Source: Aestuariivirga litoralis (GTDB lineage Bacteria; Pseudomonadota; Alphaproteobacteria; Rhizobiales; Aestuariivirgaceae). Taken from it: a stretch of DNA of 64,000 nucleotides. The notes beneath the pieces are model-generated. The model was not told the origin of the DNA. It did not search any database and worked only from the letters and a program-made list of their open reading frames with translations. How positions within the stretch are numbered: the first letter of the stretch is position 1; each line of letters opens with the position of its first letter. Positions 8,044-17,029 of the stretch are shown here, piece by piece. Location of the stretch: assembly GCF_015714715.1 (NCBI RefSeq), contig NZ_WAHS01000001.1, positions 1,860,001 to 1,924,000 of the forward strand, read 5' to 3'. A program made the position numbers and the translations under genes.

Positions 8044-9815
8044 GTCGCGGCAGGTTTCTTTTTCAAGAAGGGAATCGAGTCCTTGATATTGCCGAACAGG
8101 TTCAATTCCGTGCCGTGCTTTTTCATGATGTAGGATTGTTGCAGGATCGAGAGCGTGTTGCTCCAGGCCCAGTAGATCACCAGACCGGCCGGGAAAGTGC
8201 CGAGCGAGAAGGTGAAGATCACCGGCATCCAGTTGAACATCTGCTGCTGGATAGGGTCCGGCGGCGTGGGGTTCAAACGCATCTGCACCCACATGGTGAT
8301 GCCCATGAGCAGCGGCCAGAAGCCGATCATCAAAGCATGCGGCGGCGTCCAAGGGATCAGGCCGAAGAGATTGAACAGAGTGGTCGGATCGGGTGCCGAG
8401 AGATCGTGGATCCAGCCGAAGAACGGCGCATGGCGCAATTCGATGGTGGTGAGGATCACCTTATAAAGTGAGAAGAAGACCGGGATCTGCACGAAGATCG
8501 GCAGGCAGCCGGCCATGGGATTGACCTTGGCTTCCTTGTAGAGCGCCATGGTTTCCTGCTGCTGCTTCATCTTGTCATCAGGATATTTCTCCTTGATGGC
8601 ATCCATCTGCGGCTTCAGGTTCTTCATTTTGCTCATCGACGCGTAAGAGCGATTGGCCAGCGGGAACACCGCGAGCTTGACCAGCAGCGTGACCACCAGA
8701 ATGGCGACGCCGAAATTGCCGACAATCGAATGCACGAAGGAGACGAGATAGAACATGAATTTGGTGATCGGGGCGAACCAGCCCCAGTCGATCATCAAAT
8801 CAAAATGCGCGAATTTGAATTTTTCGAAGATCGAATTGATCACCGACACGATCTTCGCACCGGCATAGACGTGATCTTCATAAGTGGCGCTGCCGCCAGC
8901 GGGCACAGTGATGGGTGCCGTGGCCAGGAAATCAGTCTGGTAGGCATCACGGCCGGGGATTTTCACAAAGCGGTACGAGGCGGCGTAATTGGTCTCCTGA
9001 TCGGGGATCAACATGGCGGCCCAATATTTATCAGTGAAGCCCAGCCAGCCGCCCTTGCTCGGCACGGTGGCCGGCACATCCGGATCCTTTTTCAGCGCGG
9101 CATATTTATGCTCTTCAAGGCCGCCATTCTGAACGCCGAGCGGGCCTTCATAGAACACCCAGTAGCCAGCGACCTGCGGCGTGTCCTGGCGCTGGGCGCG
9201 GCCGTAGGGGATGAGATCAACCGGGGCGGTGCCACTGTTGGTCACGGTTTGCTTCACGGTGAACAGGTAATTGTCGCTGATTGAAATCTCGCGGGCGAAT
9301 TTCAGGCCCTCGCCATTGTCCCAAGTCAAAGTGACGGGTGTTGAAGTGGTGAGGGTTGGCGCGCCTTCCACCTGCCATTCGGTTTTGGAATCCGGCACCT
9401 TGATGGTGCTGCCGGGCTTGGGCACGAAGCCCTGCTCGACGAAATAGGCATTGGGCGCACCCGACGGCGACAGGAGGGTGACGACCGGGCTCTTGTCATC
9501 AATGGTCTCGTGATATTTCGGCAGTTCAAGATCATCAAGCAAGGCGCCCGTGAGGTTGATCGAACCTGCGAGATCCGGCGTATCGATCTTCACGCGCTTG
9601 GTTGCGGCAATGAGGCTGGCGCGGTCTTTCACCTGACCAGCGCCATCGGTGGCGATGGTGGCTTGCACGGTTTCCTGCGTCTGCGTGGCCTCCTGCGCCT
9701 TCTTGGCAGCGGGGCCGGCGTAATAATACTGCCAGCCGAAAACGATCAGCATGGACAGGGCCACCGCCATGATCATGTTCTTGGTGTCAAATTGCGGCTT
9801 CTGGGGCTGGCTCAT
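8040..9815 (-). CDS. yidC: Membrane protein insertase YidC
   Basis: This 591-residue inner-membrane insertase acts with or without SecYEG to fold and insert membrane proteins. It has an N-terminal membrane anchor (residues 14-31), a large periplasmic beta domain of about 300 residues typical of Gram-negative YidC, and the five-helix core near 350-570. The core contains FGVAILVVTLLVKLAVFPLA, NPMAGCLPIFVQIPVFFSLYK and the final WAWSNTLSILQQ. A positively charged tail (KHGT...LKKKPAAT) follows. ATG 9815 overlaps the rnpA stop (ATGA). Gene order is the standard alphaproteobacterial one. Confidence 0.97.
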   Translation of the reverse strand: MSQPQKPQFDTKNMIMAVALSMLIVFGWQYYYAGPAAKKAQEATQTQETVQATIATDGAGQVKDRASLIAATKRVKIDTPDLAGSINLTGALLDDLELPKYHETIDDKSPVVTLLSPSGAPNAYFVEQGFVPKPGSTIKVPDSKTEWQVEGAPTLTTSTPVTLTWDNGEGLKFAREISISDNYLFTVKQTVTNSGTAPVDLIPYGRAQRQDTPQVAGYWVFYEGPLGVQNGGLEEHKYAALKKDPDVPATVPSKGGWLGFTDKYWAAMLIPDQETNYAASYRFVKIPGRDAYQTDFLATAPITVPAGGSATYEDHVYAGAKIVSVINSIFEKFKFAHFDLMIDWGWFAPITKFMFYLVSFVHSIVGNFGVAILVVTLLVKLAVFPLANRSYASMSKMKNLKPQMDAIKEKYPDDKMKQQQETMALYKEAKVNPMAGCLPIFVQIPVFFSLYKVILTTIELRHAPFFGWIHDLSAPDPTTLFNLFGLIPWTPPHALMIGFWPLLMGITMWVQMRLNPTPPDPIQQQMFNWMPVIFTFSLGTFPAGLVIYWAWSNTLSILQQSYIMKKHGTELNLFGNIKDSIPFLKKKPAAT

Positions 9816-10162
9816 TTTGCTTCCGTTTTAGGCAGGGCCTTGGCGTGCAGGCGGTTCGCTGCAGAGATAAGATCAGATTTCAGGATTTCAAAGTCGCTCG
9901 TCTCGGCGGCACTGCGGCCGATCACGACATAATCGAAGGATTTTTGCACCACACTGGCAAGGCCCAACCGGGCGGCTTCCCGCAGGCGGCGCTTGATGCG
10001 GTTGCGGATCACGGCATTGCCAAGCTTCTTGGTGCAGGTGAAACCCACGCGGGGCACACCATCGTCAGAACGCAACCGGGCTTGCAGCAGAAAGGCCGGA
10101 TTGCTCCACGAAACAGCTTTAGCGGCGGCAACGAAATCCTGCCTCCGCGTTATGCGCTGCAT
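9812..10162 (-). CDS. rnpA: Ribonuclease P protein component
   Basis: This 116-residue basic protein subunit of RNase P helps the RNA subunit bind and cleave pre-tRNA 5' leaders. The family signature, the RNR motif, is present at about residues 52-62 (IRNRIKRRLREA), after a strand with VGFTCTKKLGNA. The N-terminus MQRITRRQDF matches the usual substrate-leader-binding start. It lies 18 bp after rpmH and overlaps yidC by four bases, so the three are cotranscribed. Confidence 0.95.
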   Translation of the reverse strand: MQRITRRQDFVAAAKAVSWSNPAFLLQARLRSDDGVPRVGFTCTKKLGNAVIRNRIKRRLREAARLGLASVVQKSFDYVVIGRSAAETSDFEILKSDLISAANRLHAKALPKTEAK

Positions 10163-10180
10163 GCGATTGAATTTAAAGGA

Positions 10181-10321
10181 TTAGGCCGAGAGCCGCTTGC
10201 GGCCCTTGGCGCGGCGACGACGCAGAACGTTGCGGCCACCCACTGTTGCCATGCGCGAACGGAAACCATGGCGGCGCTTACGGACCAGCCTGGAGGGTTG
10301 ATATGTACGTTTTTGTGGCAT
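10181..10321 (-). CDS. rpmH: 50S ribosomal protein L34
   Basis: This short gene encodes a 46-residue, extremely basic protein. It begins [20 protein letters not shown] and continues [20 protein letters not shown], ending in RKRLSA. That is essentially the universal L34 sequence, with the family's usual length of 44-46 residues. L34 binds 23S rRNA in the large subunit. It is the first gene of rpmH-rnpA-yidC-engB, with the stop TAA at 10181-10183 and ATG at 10321. The dnaA gene that lies beside rpmH in many bacteria is not present here. Confidence 0.95.
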   Translation of the reverse strand: MPQKRTYQPSRLVRKRRHGFRSRMATVGGRNVLRRRRAKGRKRLSA

Positions 10322-10578
10322 GACTCGATTCCAACAATCTGCTCAACCTCTTGGAATTATTGTTATAATTTCCGGAAAGACAGAGCAGAACCTAAAGGTT
10401 TTGCATAAGTTGGGGTGCTTATGCGTAAACTCTGGGGAAAAGTCAATCGCGGCCAATACCCTACGGGACAAGTAAATACAGGCCATGAATGTGCACTTTT
10501 ATACCTTCGCTTGCAGCTTTTTTGCGTCTGATCAGAAACCTGTTGGGTGGCGCTAAAATCTTGGGCTAATCAAGGACC
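10322..10578. promoter_or_regulatory. Divergent promoter region of rpmH and a histidine kinase
   Basis: This 257-bp intergenic stretch separates two divergent genes and must hold both promoters. A perfect TATAAT occurs on the plus strand at 10364-10369 and a TATAAC on the minus strand overlaps it (10367-10362), but neither has a convincing -35 box at 17 bp. A 7-bp dyad, GCATAAG (10403-10409) and CTTATGC (10418-10424) separated by 8 bases, could be an operator. No protein-coding frame of convincing quality was seen. Confidence 0.4.
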
Positions 10579-12018
10579 ATGACGGATGATATGGGTTCCA
10601 ACAAATCCCAACACAGCGGCGGGCGATTGACCGGCCTTTCAGGCCAAGTGCTGCTGCTGACCATCATTTTTGTGATGTTGGGCGAAGTCCTGATCTTCCT
10701 GCCGTCGATTGCGAATTTTCGTGTGCAGTGGATGAAGACCCGCATCGCCCAGGCCGAGATTGCGGCTTTGGCACTGGAAGCCTCGCCTACTGAAATGGTG
10801 CCTACCGATCTGAACAACGCTTTGCTGATGGGTGCTGGCGTTGAAGCTGTGGCCGTGATGCGCGCCGACAAGCGCTCGCTCATTTTGAAAAGCGAGAACC
10901 CCGCGCTGGCGGAAGAGACTTTCGATTTGCGCAACGGAAGTTACTACACGGCTGTCATTCCGGCTTTCCGGGCGATGTTCGTCAGCAGCGACCGGTTGAT
11001 CAATGTGATCGACTATCCGCCAGCAATGACCGGTTCTTCCATTGAAATCGCTGTGCATGAATGGCCGCTGCGCGATGCGCTGATCAACTTTGCGCTGCGC
11101 ATCTTGGGCGTGTCCATCGTGCTGTCTTTCATCGTGGCCTGCCTGATTTACGCGGCGTTGAACCGCTTCTTTGTGCGACCGATGCTGAAGCTCTCAGCCA
11201 ATATGATGGCCTTCGGTGAAATGCCGGAAGACAAATCACGGGTGATCGCACCCAGCGGGCGCGGCGACGAATTGGGCATGGCCGAGCGCCAGCTGGAAAG
11301 CATGCAAAAGCAATTGCAGACGTTGCTGCAACAGAAGACGCATCTGGCCGCGCTGGGTCTTGCCGTGAGCAAGGTGAGCCATGATCTGCGCAACATGCTG
11401 ACCTCGGCGCAATTGATTTCGGACCGCCTGGGCGAAGTGAAGGATGCGCGCGTGCAGCGCTTTGCGCCCAAGCTCATCATCTCGCTTAACCGGGCCATCA
11501 CGTTCCTCAACCAGACCCTCACCTATGGGCGGGCGCAGGAATTGCCGCCGCGGCGCGAGGTGTTTGCGTTGAAGCCTTTGGTGACGGATGTGTTTGAAAC
11601 GCTGCAGCTGGAAAACCCGCGCATCTCCCTCAAGCAGTCAGTCCCTGCAGAACTCAGTGTGGATGCCGACCGCGAGCATTTGACCCGCATTCTCACCAAT
11701 CTGGTGCGCAACGCCGCTCAGGCGATTGAATCGCGCCCGCAGGAGAAAGATGTGATTTCGGTTGCCGCCTCGCGTGAAGGCCACGACGTGCGGATTGCAG
11801 TGAAAGATTCCGGCCCCGGCATCCCGCCCGCCGTGCGCGGCAAGCTGTTTCAGGCCTTCCAGACCGCGGCGCGCCCCGGCGGCACGGGGCTGGGCCTCGC
11901 CATATCGGCCGAACTGGTGCAGGCCCATGGCGGCCAGATCAAGGTGGCGTCATCCTCGGAAGAAGGCACCAGCATCGAGATTTGCCTGCCTGACCGCAAC
12001 GGGCAAAACGGCCATTGA
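10579..12018 (+). CDS. HAMP-containing sensor histidine kinase (orphan)
   Basis: This 479-residue membrane kinase has one N-terminal membrane segment (about 22-45), a periplasmic sensor of about 125 residues, and a second membrane segment (about 168-196). A HAMP-like linker, a coiled coil (AERQLESMQKQLQTLLQQK), the HisKA dimerisation helix with the phospho-acceptor H268 in VSHDLRN, and an HATPase domain follow. The ATPase motifs are visible: NLVRNAAQAI (N box), KDSGPGIP (G1) and GGTGLGLAI (G2). ATG 10579 is preceded by caagga. No response regulator gene is adjacent, so its partner must be encoded elsewhere. The signal is unknown. Confidence 0.9.
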   Translation: MTDDMGSNKSQHSGGRLTGLSGQVLLLTIIFVMLGEVLIFLPSIANFRVQWMKTRIAQAEIAALALEASPTEMVPTDLNNALLMGAGVEAVAVMRADKRSLILKSENPALAEETFDLRNGSYYTAVIPAFRAMFVSSDRLINVIDYPPAMTGSSIEIAVHEWPLRDALINFALRILGVSIVLSFIVACLIYAALNRFFVRPMLKLSANMMAFGEMPEDKSRVIAPSGRGDELGMAERQLESMQKQLQTLLQQKTHLAALGLAVSKVSHDLRNMLTSAQLISDRLGEVKDARVQRFAPKLIISLNRAITFLNQTLTYGRAQELPPRREVFALKPLVTDVFETLQLENPRISLKQSVPAELSVDADREHLTRILTNLVRNAAQAIESRPQEKDVISVAASREGHDVRIAVKDSGPGIPPAVRGKLFQAFQTAARPGGTGLGLAISAELVQAHGGQIKVASSSEEGTSIEICLPDRNGQNGH

Positions 12019-12099
12019 GGCGCCTCAAATCTCGTACTTGCATTCACCCCTCCGTCATACTAACAGAACGCCAGTCGGCAGGGTTTAACCCCGCCTTGC

Positions 12100-12177
12100 G
12101 CGCCCGTAGCTCAGCTGGATCAGAGCACTAGACTACGAATCTAGGGGTCAGAGGTTCGAATCCTTTCGGGCGCGCCA
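12100..12177 (+). tRNA. tRNA-Arg (anticodon ACG)
   Basis: A full cloverleaf can be drawn. The acceptor stem pairs GCGCCCG (12100-12106) with CGGGCGC (12167-12173), followed by discriminator G. The anticodon stem CTAGA/TCTAG encloses the loop CTACGAA with anticodon ACG at 12135-12137, and the T arm has GGTTCGAATCC-like sequence. CCA is encoded at 12175-12177. A34 would be converted to inosine by TadA to read CGU, CGC and CGA codons. The gene lies between the histidine kinase and an AT-richer two-gene module. Confidence 0.97.
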
Positions 12178-12225
12178 TTTTCTCATTGATTGAAATGCGT
12201 GAGCCTAAGCTGCGTTCGGAATGGC

Positions 12226-12253
12226 AAAAGAGCCGGCGGAGTGAACCACCGGC
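12226..12253 (-). terminator. Probable rho-independent terminator
   Basis: On the minus strand an 8-bp GC-rich stem with one wobble pair (arms at 12246-12253 and 12232-12239, loop of 6) is followed by TCTTTTG. It lies 32 bp after the stop of the gene at 12285-13496 and probably ends that two-gene transcript. The T run is short, hence moderate confidence. Confidence 0.6.
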
Positions 12254-12284
12254 CAAGTTTGCACACACAAGAAAGTAAAATGCT

Positions 12285-13496
12285 TCAGCGCTGATACAAA
12301 TGCTCCAAGATCATGCGGGCTTGCCCAATGTCTTCCGGATAGAAGCGCACAACTTCATAACCCTGTTTCAACCCCACGACATTGAGATTTGAGTTTCGAC
12401 TGCGTGCGGCGGGGTAGATTTCTATTCGCATGCAGGCCAGCAATTCGGCTGAGCAATCCTTCCTGGCCAACCAGATGGGCTGCGCAGTCAAATTGCTCGT
12501 ATCAACTGCGAAGGGTGATCCATTCGGCGTTACAAAAATGGACAGATATTTGGTTCCAGGGCGTTCGGTGTGACGTTCGAAGCGCGATGAAGCCTCGCGA
12601 AGAATTTGCTCGAGCGTCGCATTGATCGTTTTCGCATCTTCTTTTGTAGCACTCGAAATCGTTGTCTTTGCGGCGGGGATTGATGTGATTTCGTCTGTCA
12701 CGGGTGGCATGATTTTCTCCCTGGCAATGTTTGGGTTGGAAGCCGGGCGATAGCCCGCCGACCTTACTGCTTCATCGGCGAGACGCGCCTTGTGGCCCTG
12801 CCCAGTGCCGTTCCTGGCCATCCAATTGCTGTAGTGATTTCCTGAGGTGCCAGCGCAATGAACGATGTGCACGAACGTCACTATGCCATCGCTGTAAGCC
12901 ACGTCATTTATTCGTTTCAGTGATGGGCGGACTTTGGCGAGCCGTCCGAAGGAGGCCCCCATGTAGTCGGCATCATTCGACATGAGCACGACCAGCTTCG
13001 TGCGCGTTGGCAAGCGTGACAGGTGCTGGTCGATGCATGCAAGTGCCCAGTCATCGCCACTGGCCCTGTTGGCAAGCGCATTGATGACATCGCCGGACTT
13101 TGCCCACTTATCGCCAACCCGTTTCGCCACCGAGCAACGGATCAGCGAGCCGAAAGCGACATCCGTTTCGCGCGCGGTGAACATATCCGCAAACGGACGA
13201 TCTGGCAGGACGCCCAAGGAACGCAATGCCTTTTCGAGACGGCCGCGAAAGCCACCAAAAGCGATTTGGTCGAATGGCATTTCCAGATATTTACCTGTTT
13301 GCCGGGTGCCCTTGGAGAAGCCAAGAACCAGCAGTTCGGGGTTGGTGGAACCCCAAGCCATCGGATTGTTTTCAAGAAGCCAACCATCCTGTTCAATAAC
13401 TGATTTGCCCCAAGTGCCGCACGCGCCAAAGCATCGCGAGCAAGCGATCTTTCCATGAGCTGGCAACACATTGGCATGGTGATCGATGCCAATCAT
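12285..13496 (-). CDS. Uracil-DNA glycosylase superfamily-like protein
   Basis: This 403-residue protein has an N-terminal cysteine cluster (residues 19-26, CSRCFGAC) and then a strand-loop ELLVLGFSKGTRQTGKY. Later it has HIVHCAGTSGNHYSNWMARNG. These resemble motif A (VLGxxPG) and motif B (HPSxxxGN) of the uracil-DNA glycosylase superfamily, and the cysteines recall the Fe-S members, but the catalytic positions are not canonical. The last 130 residues form a separate domain of unknown type (ATLEQILREASSRF, then YEVVRFYPEDIGQARMILEHL). The start overlaps the preceding stop (ATGA at 13493-13496). Assignment is tentative: the fold is suggested by motif order only. Base composition is more AT-rich than in the surrounding genes. 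Confidence 0.5.
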   Translation of the reverse strand: MIGIDHHANVLPAHGKIACSRCFGACGTWGKSVIEQDGWLLENNPMAWGSTNPELLVLGFSKGTRQTGKYLEMPFDQIAFGGFRGRLEKALRSLGVLPDRPFADMFTARETDVAFGSLIRCSVAKRVGDKWAKSGDVINALANRASGDDWALACIDQHLSRLPTRTKLVVLMSNDADYMGASFGRLAKVRPSLKRINDVAYSDGIVTFVHIVHCAGTSGNHYSNWMARNGTGQGHKARLADEAVRSAGYRPASNPNIAREKIMPPVTDEITSIPAAKTTISSATKEDAKTINATLEQILREASSRFERHTERPGTKYLSIFVTPNGSPFAVDTSNLTAQPIWLARKDCSAELLACMRIEIYPAARSRNSNLNVVGLKQGYEVVRFYPEDIGQARMILEHLYQR

Positions 13497-14494
13497 AGGG
13501 CGGTTCCCTCATCCAGCAACTTGTGCAATTCGGACGCTTCCTTGCGGGCCCACTGATATCCAGCCACAATACCCCAATGCCCGTTCTCATTAGGTCGACG
13601 CCAGCTGGGTGTGGGCGCCTTGGCAAGCAGCTTCAAGGCTTCGAAATAATCAGCAATAGGCGCTTCGCTACCCTTGCTGCCGACGGTGTAACCCCGTGCA
13701 TTCCTGCATTCGACCGGATGAAACCAGCTCCCATCGCGAGCTACTGGAACAAATACGACTTCATCCAGCACGCCCGAACCCTTGGCTGCTTCAACCTGGC
13801 CTTCGGTTGCGATGGCGTTCTGGGTGGTCCACCAGATCGATGACTTATAGTCGCCCCTTTTTTTAAGCCACCTTTGCGCATCGGCTGCATCAATCATGCC
13901 ACCGTTGCTTTTCATATCCGGGTCACCAGTCTTGGGTGTGAGAAGATTGCGGATGCTTTTTTCGCCAACGCGGCATAGAGCCGCCAATTGTTCAATGGAA
14001 ACGGGCCGTCCCATATCTGTTGCAATCCGAGCCTCCGCAGCCAGCACCGTCCGTTTGAGTTCGATGTTTTCGCCCCAATCCGCAGGTATGCTGGACAGGA
14101 GTTCACGACCCCGCTGAACAAAACTATGGATCGACCGTGCTAGGGCGTTTTTAGTGAGGCCAATCGTGTTTGCATCGCCTCGCGTGACATGATCCGGGCA
14201 TAGACCAAAGAAGGCAAATTGATTGAGATCCACAAAATAGTCGGAAGCTTTGCTGGCTCCTAGCTCAGACCAGGCACTCAACCAGTTCTCGCGCCAGCCG
14301 CTTTCAAGCGGCGCATCATATCCAACGATTTCATGGTACAGCAGATTCATTGCCTTTCGAGTGGCGTCCGGCTCCCAAGTCACCAGTTCCAGAAACTGGC
14401 CGGCCTTGATTACCAAGCCCACAAGGTCGCTGGTTTCAAAGTCTTGGTAAGTCTTCCTAAATTCTTCAAACCTGACTTCGATCTCGCTGACCAT
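13493..14494 (-). CDS. Protein with putative HTH DNA-binding region
   Basis: This 333-residue protein is of an unrecognised family. A likely helix-turn-helix lies in the middle (SIEQLAALCRVGEKSIRNLL), followed by a region (MIDAADAQRWLKKRGDYKSSIW) of the type seen after excisionase or MerR-like HTH motifs. The N-terminal half is helical, and the C-terminal part has FVPVARDGSWFHP and YFEALKLLAKAP. ATG 14494 is chosen because GGAG lies six bases before it; ATG 14506 and TTG 14551 are possible longer starts. It is coupled to the glycosylase-like gene by a four-base overlap, so the two products probably work together. Composition differs from neighbours and the pair lies near a tRNA gene, suggesting a horizontally acquired module. 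Confidence 0.6.
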   Translation of the reverse strand: MVSEIEVRFEEFRKTYQDFETSDLVGLVIKAGQFLELVTWEPDATRKAMNLLYHEIVGYDAPLESGWRENWLSAWSELGASKASDYFVDLNQFAFFGLCPDHVTRGDANTIGLTKNALARSIHSFVQRGRELLSSIPADWGENIELKRTVLAAEARIATDMGRPVSIEQLAALCRVGEKSIRNLLTPKTGDPDMKSNGGMIDAADAQRWLKKRGDYKSSIWWTTQNAIATEGQVEAAKGSGVLDEVVFVPVARDGSWFHPVECRNARGYTVGSKGSEAPIADYFEALKLLAKAPTPSWRRPNENGHWGIVAGYQWARKEASELHKLLDEGTAL

Positions 14495-14781
14495 GTGAAG
14501 CTCCATAGAACACCAAGGACGTTTCCTTGGCCTCTTTCCTATTCGTAACAAAATTAGCCCGCAAGGTCAACAGGAATATTTCTCATCCTTTATCCTGTTC
14601 GATTATCGATAGATATGGTCAGATGAAGGAACGCCAATATTGAATTATATTTCAGATTCTTAAGTCGATAGACCTGCGCTGATTTTGCCTTTGCTTCCGC
14701 GCCAATCTTCTTCGATTATCATTGAAACGCCTCAGCGCGATGCCCACTTCCGTCAAACAATAAATTGGAAGGTTTAAGGCG
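14495..14781. promoter_or_regulatory. AT-rich divergent intergenic region
   Basis: This 287-bp region is clearly AT-rich and lies between the divergent two-gene module and the aldo/keto reductase gene. On the minus strand TTGACC (14570-14565) stands 17 bp before TACGAA, a weak candidate promoter for the module. No open reading frame with a ribosome binding site was convincing. Confidence 0.35.
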
Positions 14782-15639
14782 ATGAGCACTCCTAACGCAG
14801 CTCTTTCGGGGCAATTCAAACTCGGCAATCTCAACATCAACCGGCTTGGTTATGGCGCGATGCGGATTACCGGGCGCGGGATTTGGGGGCCGCCTGCTGA
14901 TCGCGCTGCGGCCATCGCTACGCTTCGGCGCTTGCCGGAATTGGGCGTGAACTTTATCGATACGGCCGACAGCTATGGACCGGATGTTTCGGAAGAGCTG
15001 ATCCGCGAGGCGCTTCATCCCTATCCCGGTTTGATCGTTGCGACCAAGGCAGGCCTCACGCGCGAAGGGCCTGATCGCTGGACGCCCAAGGGTGATCCCA
15101 AATATCTGATCGAGCGCGCCAAGGGCAGCCTCAAAAAGCTTGGTGTTGAACAGATCGATCTGTGGCAATTGCACCGCATTGATCCCGGCGTGCCTGCGGC
15201 AGAACAATTCGGTGCGGTGCGCCAGCTTCTCGACGAAGGCATCATCCGCCATGCGGGCTTAAGCGAAGTGTCGGTCAATGACATCAAGGCCGCACAGAAA
15301 GTGTTCCCAGTGACCACGGTGCAGAACCTCTACAATCTGACCACGCGCGGCAGCGAAGATGTTCTCAGCTATTGCACGGCGAACGGGATTGGCTTCATTC
15401 CGTGGTATCCACTGGCGGCCGGCAAGCTGACGCAGCCGGGCCAAGTGGTGGACCGCATTGCCAAGGCGCATAGCGCAACCGCCGGCCAAGTGGCGCTGGC
15501 CTGGTTGCTGCAGCACAGCCCGGTGATGTTGCCGATCCCCGGCACATCAAGCATTGCGCATCTGGAAGAGAATGTGGCGGGTGCTGCGGTCAAGCTTTCA
15601 CCAGAAGAAGTAGCCTTGCTGGATTCAGCAAAGGGCTAA
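14782..15639 (+). CDS. Aldo/keto reductase
   Basis: This 285-residue NAD(P)H-dependent oxidoreductase has the (beta/alpha)8 aldo/keto reductase fold. The catalytic tetrad is present: D60 (FIDTADSYG), Y65, K89 (VATKAG) and H131 (WQLHRID). The cofactor-binding C-terminal part is recognisable ([15 protein letters not shown]). Length is short for the family but typical of the bacterial YajO/oxidoreductase-like branch. It probably reduces small aldehydes or ketones; the natural substrate is not evident. ATG 14782 follows ggaaggtttaaggcg. It is monocistronic, ending at the terminator at 15642-15676. Confidence 0.9.
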   Translation: MSTPNAALSGQFKLGNLNINRLGYGAMRITGRGIWGPPADRAAAIATLRRLPELGVNFIDTADSYGPDVSEELIREALHPYPGLIVATKAGLTREGPDRWTPKGDPKYLIERAKGSLKKLGVEQIDLWQLHRIDPGVPAAEQFGAVRQLLDEGIIRHAGLSEVSVNDIKAAQKVFPVTTVQNLYNLTTRGSEDVLSYCTANGIGFIPWYPLAAGKLTQPGQVVDRIAKAHSATAGQVALAWLLQHSPVMLPIPGTSSIAHLEENVAGAAVKLSPEEVALLDSAKG

Positions 15640-15641
15640 GC

Positions 15642-15676
15642 AAAAGGGGCAGTGGAAAACCACCGCCCCTTTTTTT
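15642..15676 (+). terminator. Rho-independent terminator
   Basis: AAAAGGGGC and GTGG (15642-15655) pair with CCAC and GCCCC (15660-15669) around an AAAA loop, with one mismatch, and T7 follows. It lies 3 bp after the aldo/keto reductase stop. Because the left flank is A-rich it may also serve the convergent metY transcript. Confidence 0.85.
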
Positions 15677-15694
15677 CGCGTCAACAGAGAGAAG

Positions 15695-17029
15695 CTATGC
15701 GGCTTTGACCAGCCGCAAATCTGATTTCGCACCCGATGCCACCTGCAGCGCCTGAGTGATGTCGGCGATGATATCGTCGGGATGCTCGATACCGATGGAC
15801 AAGCGGATGTAACCTGGCGTTACACCGGCGGCAAGTTGCTCGGTCGATGTCAGCTGCTGATGCGTGGTGGAAGCCGGGTGAATGGCGAGGGAGCGCGCAT
15901 CACCGATATTGGCCACGTGATAAAGCAGCTTCAGCGCGTCGATGAAGGCCTTGCCGCCTTCCACGCCTCCCTTGAGCTCGAAGCCCACCAAAGCCCCGTA
16001 ACCGCCTTTCAAATATTTCTTGGCGCGCGCCTTTTGCTTGCCGCCCTGCAGGCCGGGGAAGATGACTTCCTTCACCTGCTTGTGCTTGTTCAGGAAGGTG
16101 GCGATCTTCGCGGCGTTTTCGTTTTGCTGGCGCACGCGCAGCGGCAGCGTTTCCAAGCCTTGAATGAACTGCCAGGCATTGAAGGGCGAAATCGCCGCGC
16201 CAATATCGCGCAGCAGTTTCACGCGGATGCGCAGGATGTAAGCGATGGGGCCGAGCGGCTTGGCCGCTTCCGTCCAGATGGCGCCGTGATAGCCTTCATC
16301 CGGTGTGTTGAGCGTGGGGAAGCGTTCGGCATGTTTGTCCCACGGGAAATTGCCGCCATCGACGATCACGCCGCCAATTGATGTGCCATGGCCACCGATA
16401 TATTTGGTGGCAGAATGCACGACCACTGCAGCACCATGTTCCAGCGGGCGCGCAATCAAAGGTGCGGCGGTATTGTCCACGATCAGCGGAATGCCGATCT
16501 TGCGGCCGATCTCTGCCACTTCAGCAATGGGGAAAACATGCAGCTTGGGGTTCGGCAAAGTTTCCGCATAGTAAGCGCGGGTCTTGTCGTCCGAGGCTTT
16601 GCGGAAATTTTCCGGGTCGGATGGATCGACGAAGCGCACTTCGATGCCGAATTGCTTCAGCGTCTGGGCCAGCAAGGTGACCGTGCCGCCATAGAGATCG
16701 GTGGAGGAAACGATGTTGTCGCCGGACTGCGCCAGGTTAAGAATGGCGAAGGTCGTCGCAGTCTGGCCGGATGCCACCGCAAGGGCTGCCACGCCGCCTT
16801 CAAGGGCAGCGATGCGCTGTTCAAACACATCCTGCGTGGGATTGCCGATGCGGGTATAGATGTTGCCCAGTTCCTGCAGCGCGAACAGACGCCCTGCATG
16901 CGCCGTGTCATTGAACTGGAACGAAGTTGTCTGATGCAGCGGCACGGCGACCGCACCGGTGGCGGGATCGGCACGGTAGCTGCCGCCATGCAAGGCCAAC
17001 GTTTCGAAATTCTTGGATGATGTAGTCAT
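15695..17029 (-). CDS. metY: O-acetylhomoserine sulfhydrylase
   Basis: This 444-residue PLP enzyme of the Cys/Met metabolism family forms homocysteine (or methionine) from O-acetylhomoserine and sulfide (or methanethiol). Family marks are the start ETLALHGG, the segment YTRIGNPTQDVFEQRIAALEGG, and the PLP lysine K209 in HSATKYIGGHGTSIGG. Length and the long insertion are typical of MetY rather than MetB/MetC. ATG 17029 is preceded by AAGGAG; a longer open frame to 17149 crosses the leader and has no family similarity. The gene is divergent from cysE, which makes the cysteine precursor O-acetylserine, so the two sit together as sulfur assimilation genes. A pseudoknot-capable leader covers its ribosome binding site. 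Confidence 0.93.
   Translation of the reverse strand: MTTSSKNFETLALHGGSYRADPATGAVAVPLHQTTSFQFNDTAHAGRLFALQELGNIYTRIGNPTQDVFEQRIAALEGGVAALAVASGQTATTFAILNLAQSGDNIVSSTDLYGGTVTLLAQTLKQFGIEVRFVDPSDPENFRKASDDKTRAYYAETLPNPKLHVFPIAEVAEIGRKIGIPLIVDNTAAPLIARPLEHGAAVVVHSATKYIGGHGTSIGGVIVDGGNFPWDKHAERFPTLNTPDEGYHGAIWTEAAKPLGPIAYILRIRVKLLRDIGAAISPFNAWQFIQGLETLPLRVRQQNENAAKIATFLNKHKQVKEVIFPGLQGGKQKARAKKYLKGGYGALVGFELKGGVEGGKAFIDALKLLYHVANIGDARSLAIHPASTTHQQLTSTEQLAAGVTPGYIRLSIGIEHPDDIIADITQALQVASGAKSDLRLVKAA

Noticed and set aside
12178-14780. Integrative element attached at tRNA-Arg
   Set aside because: No integrase gene and no second copy of the tRNA 3' end were found by eye, so only compositional difference and position support transfer.
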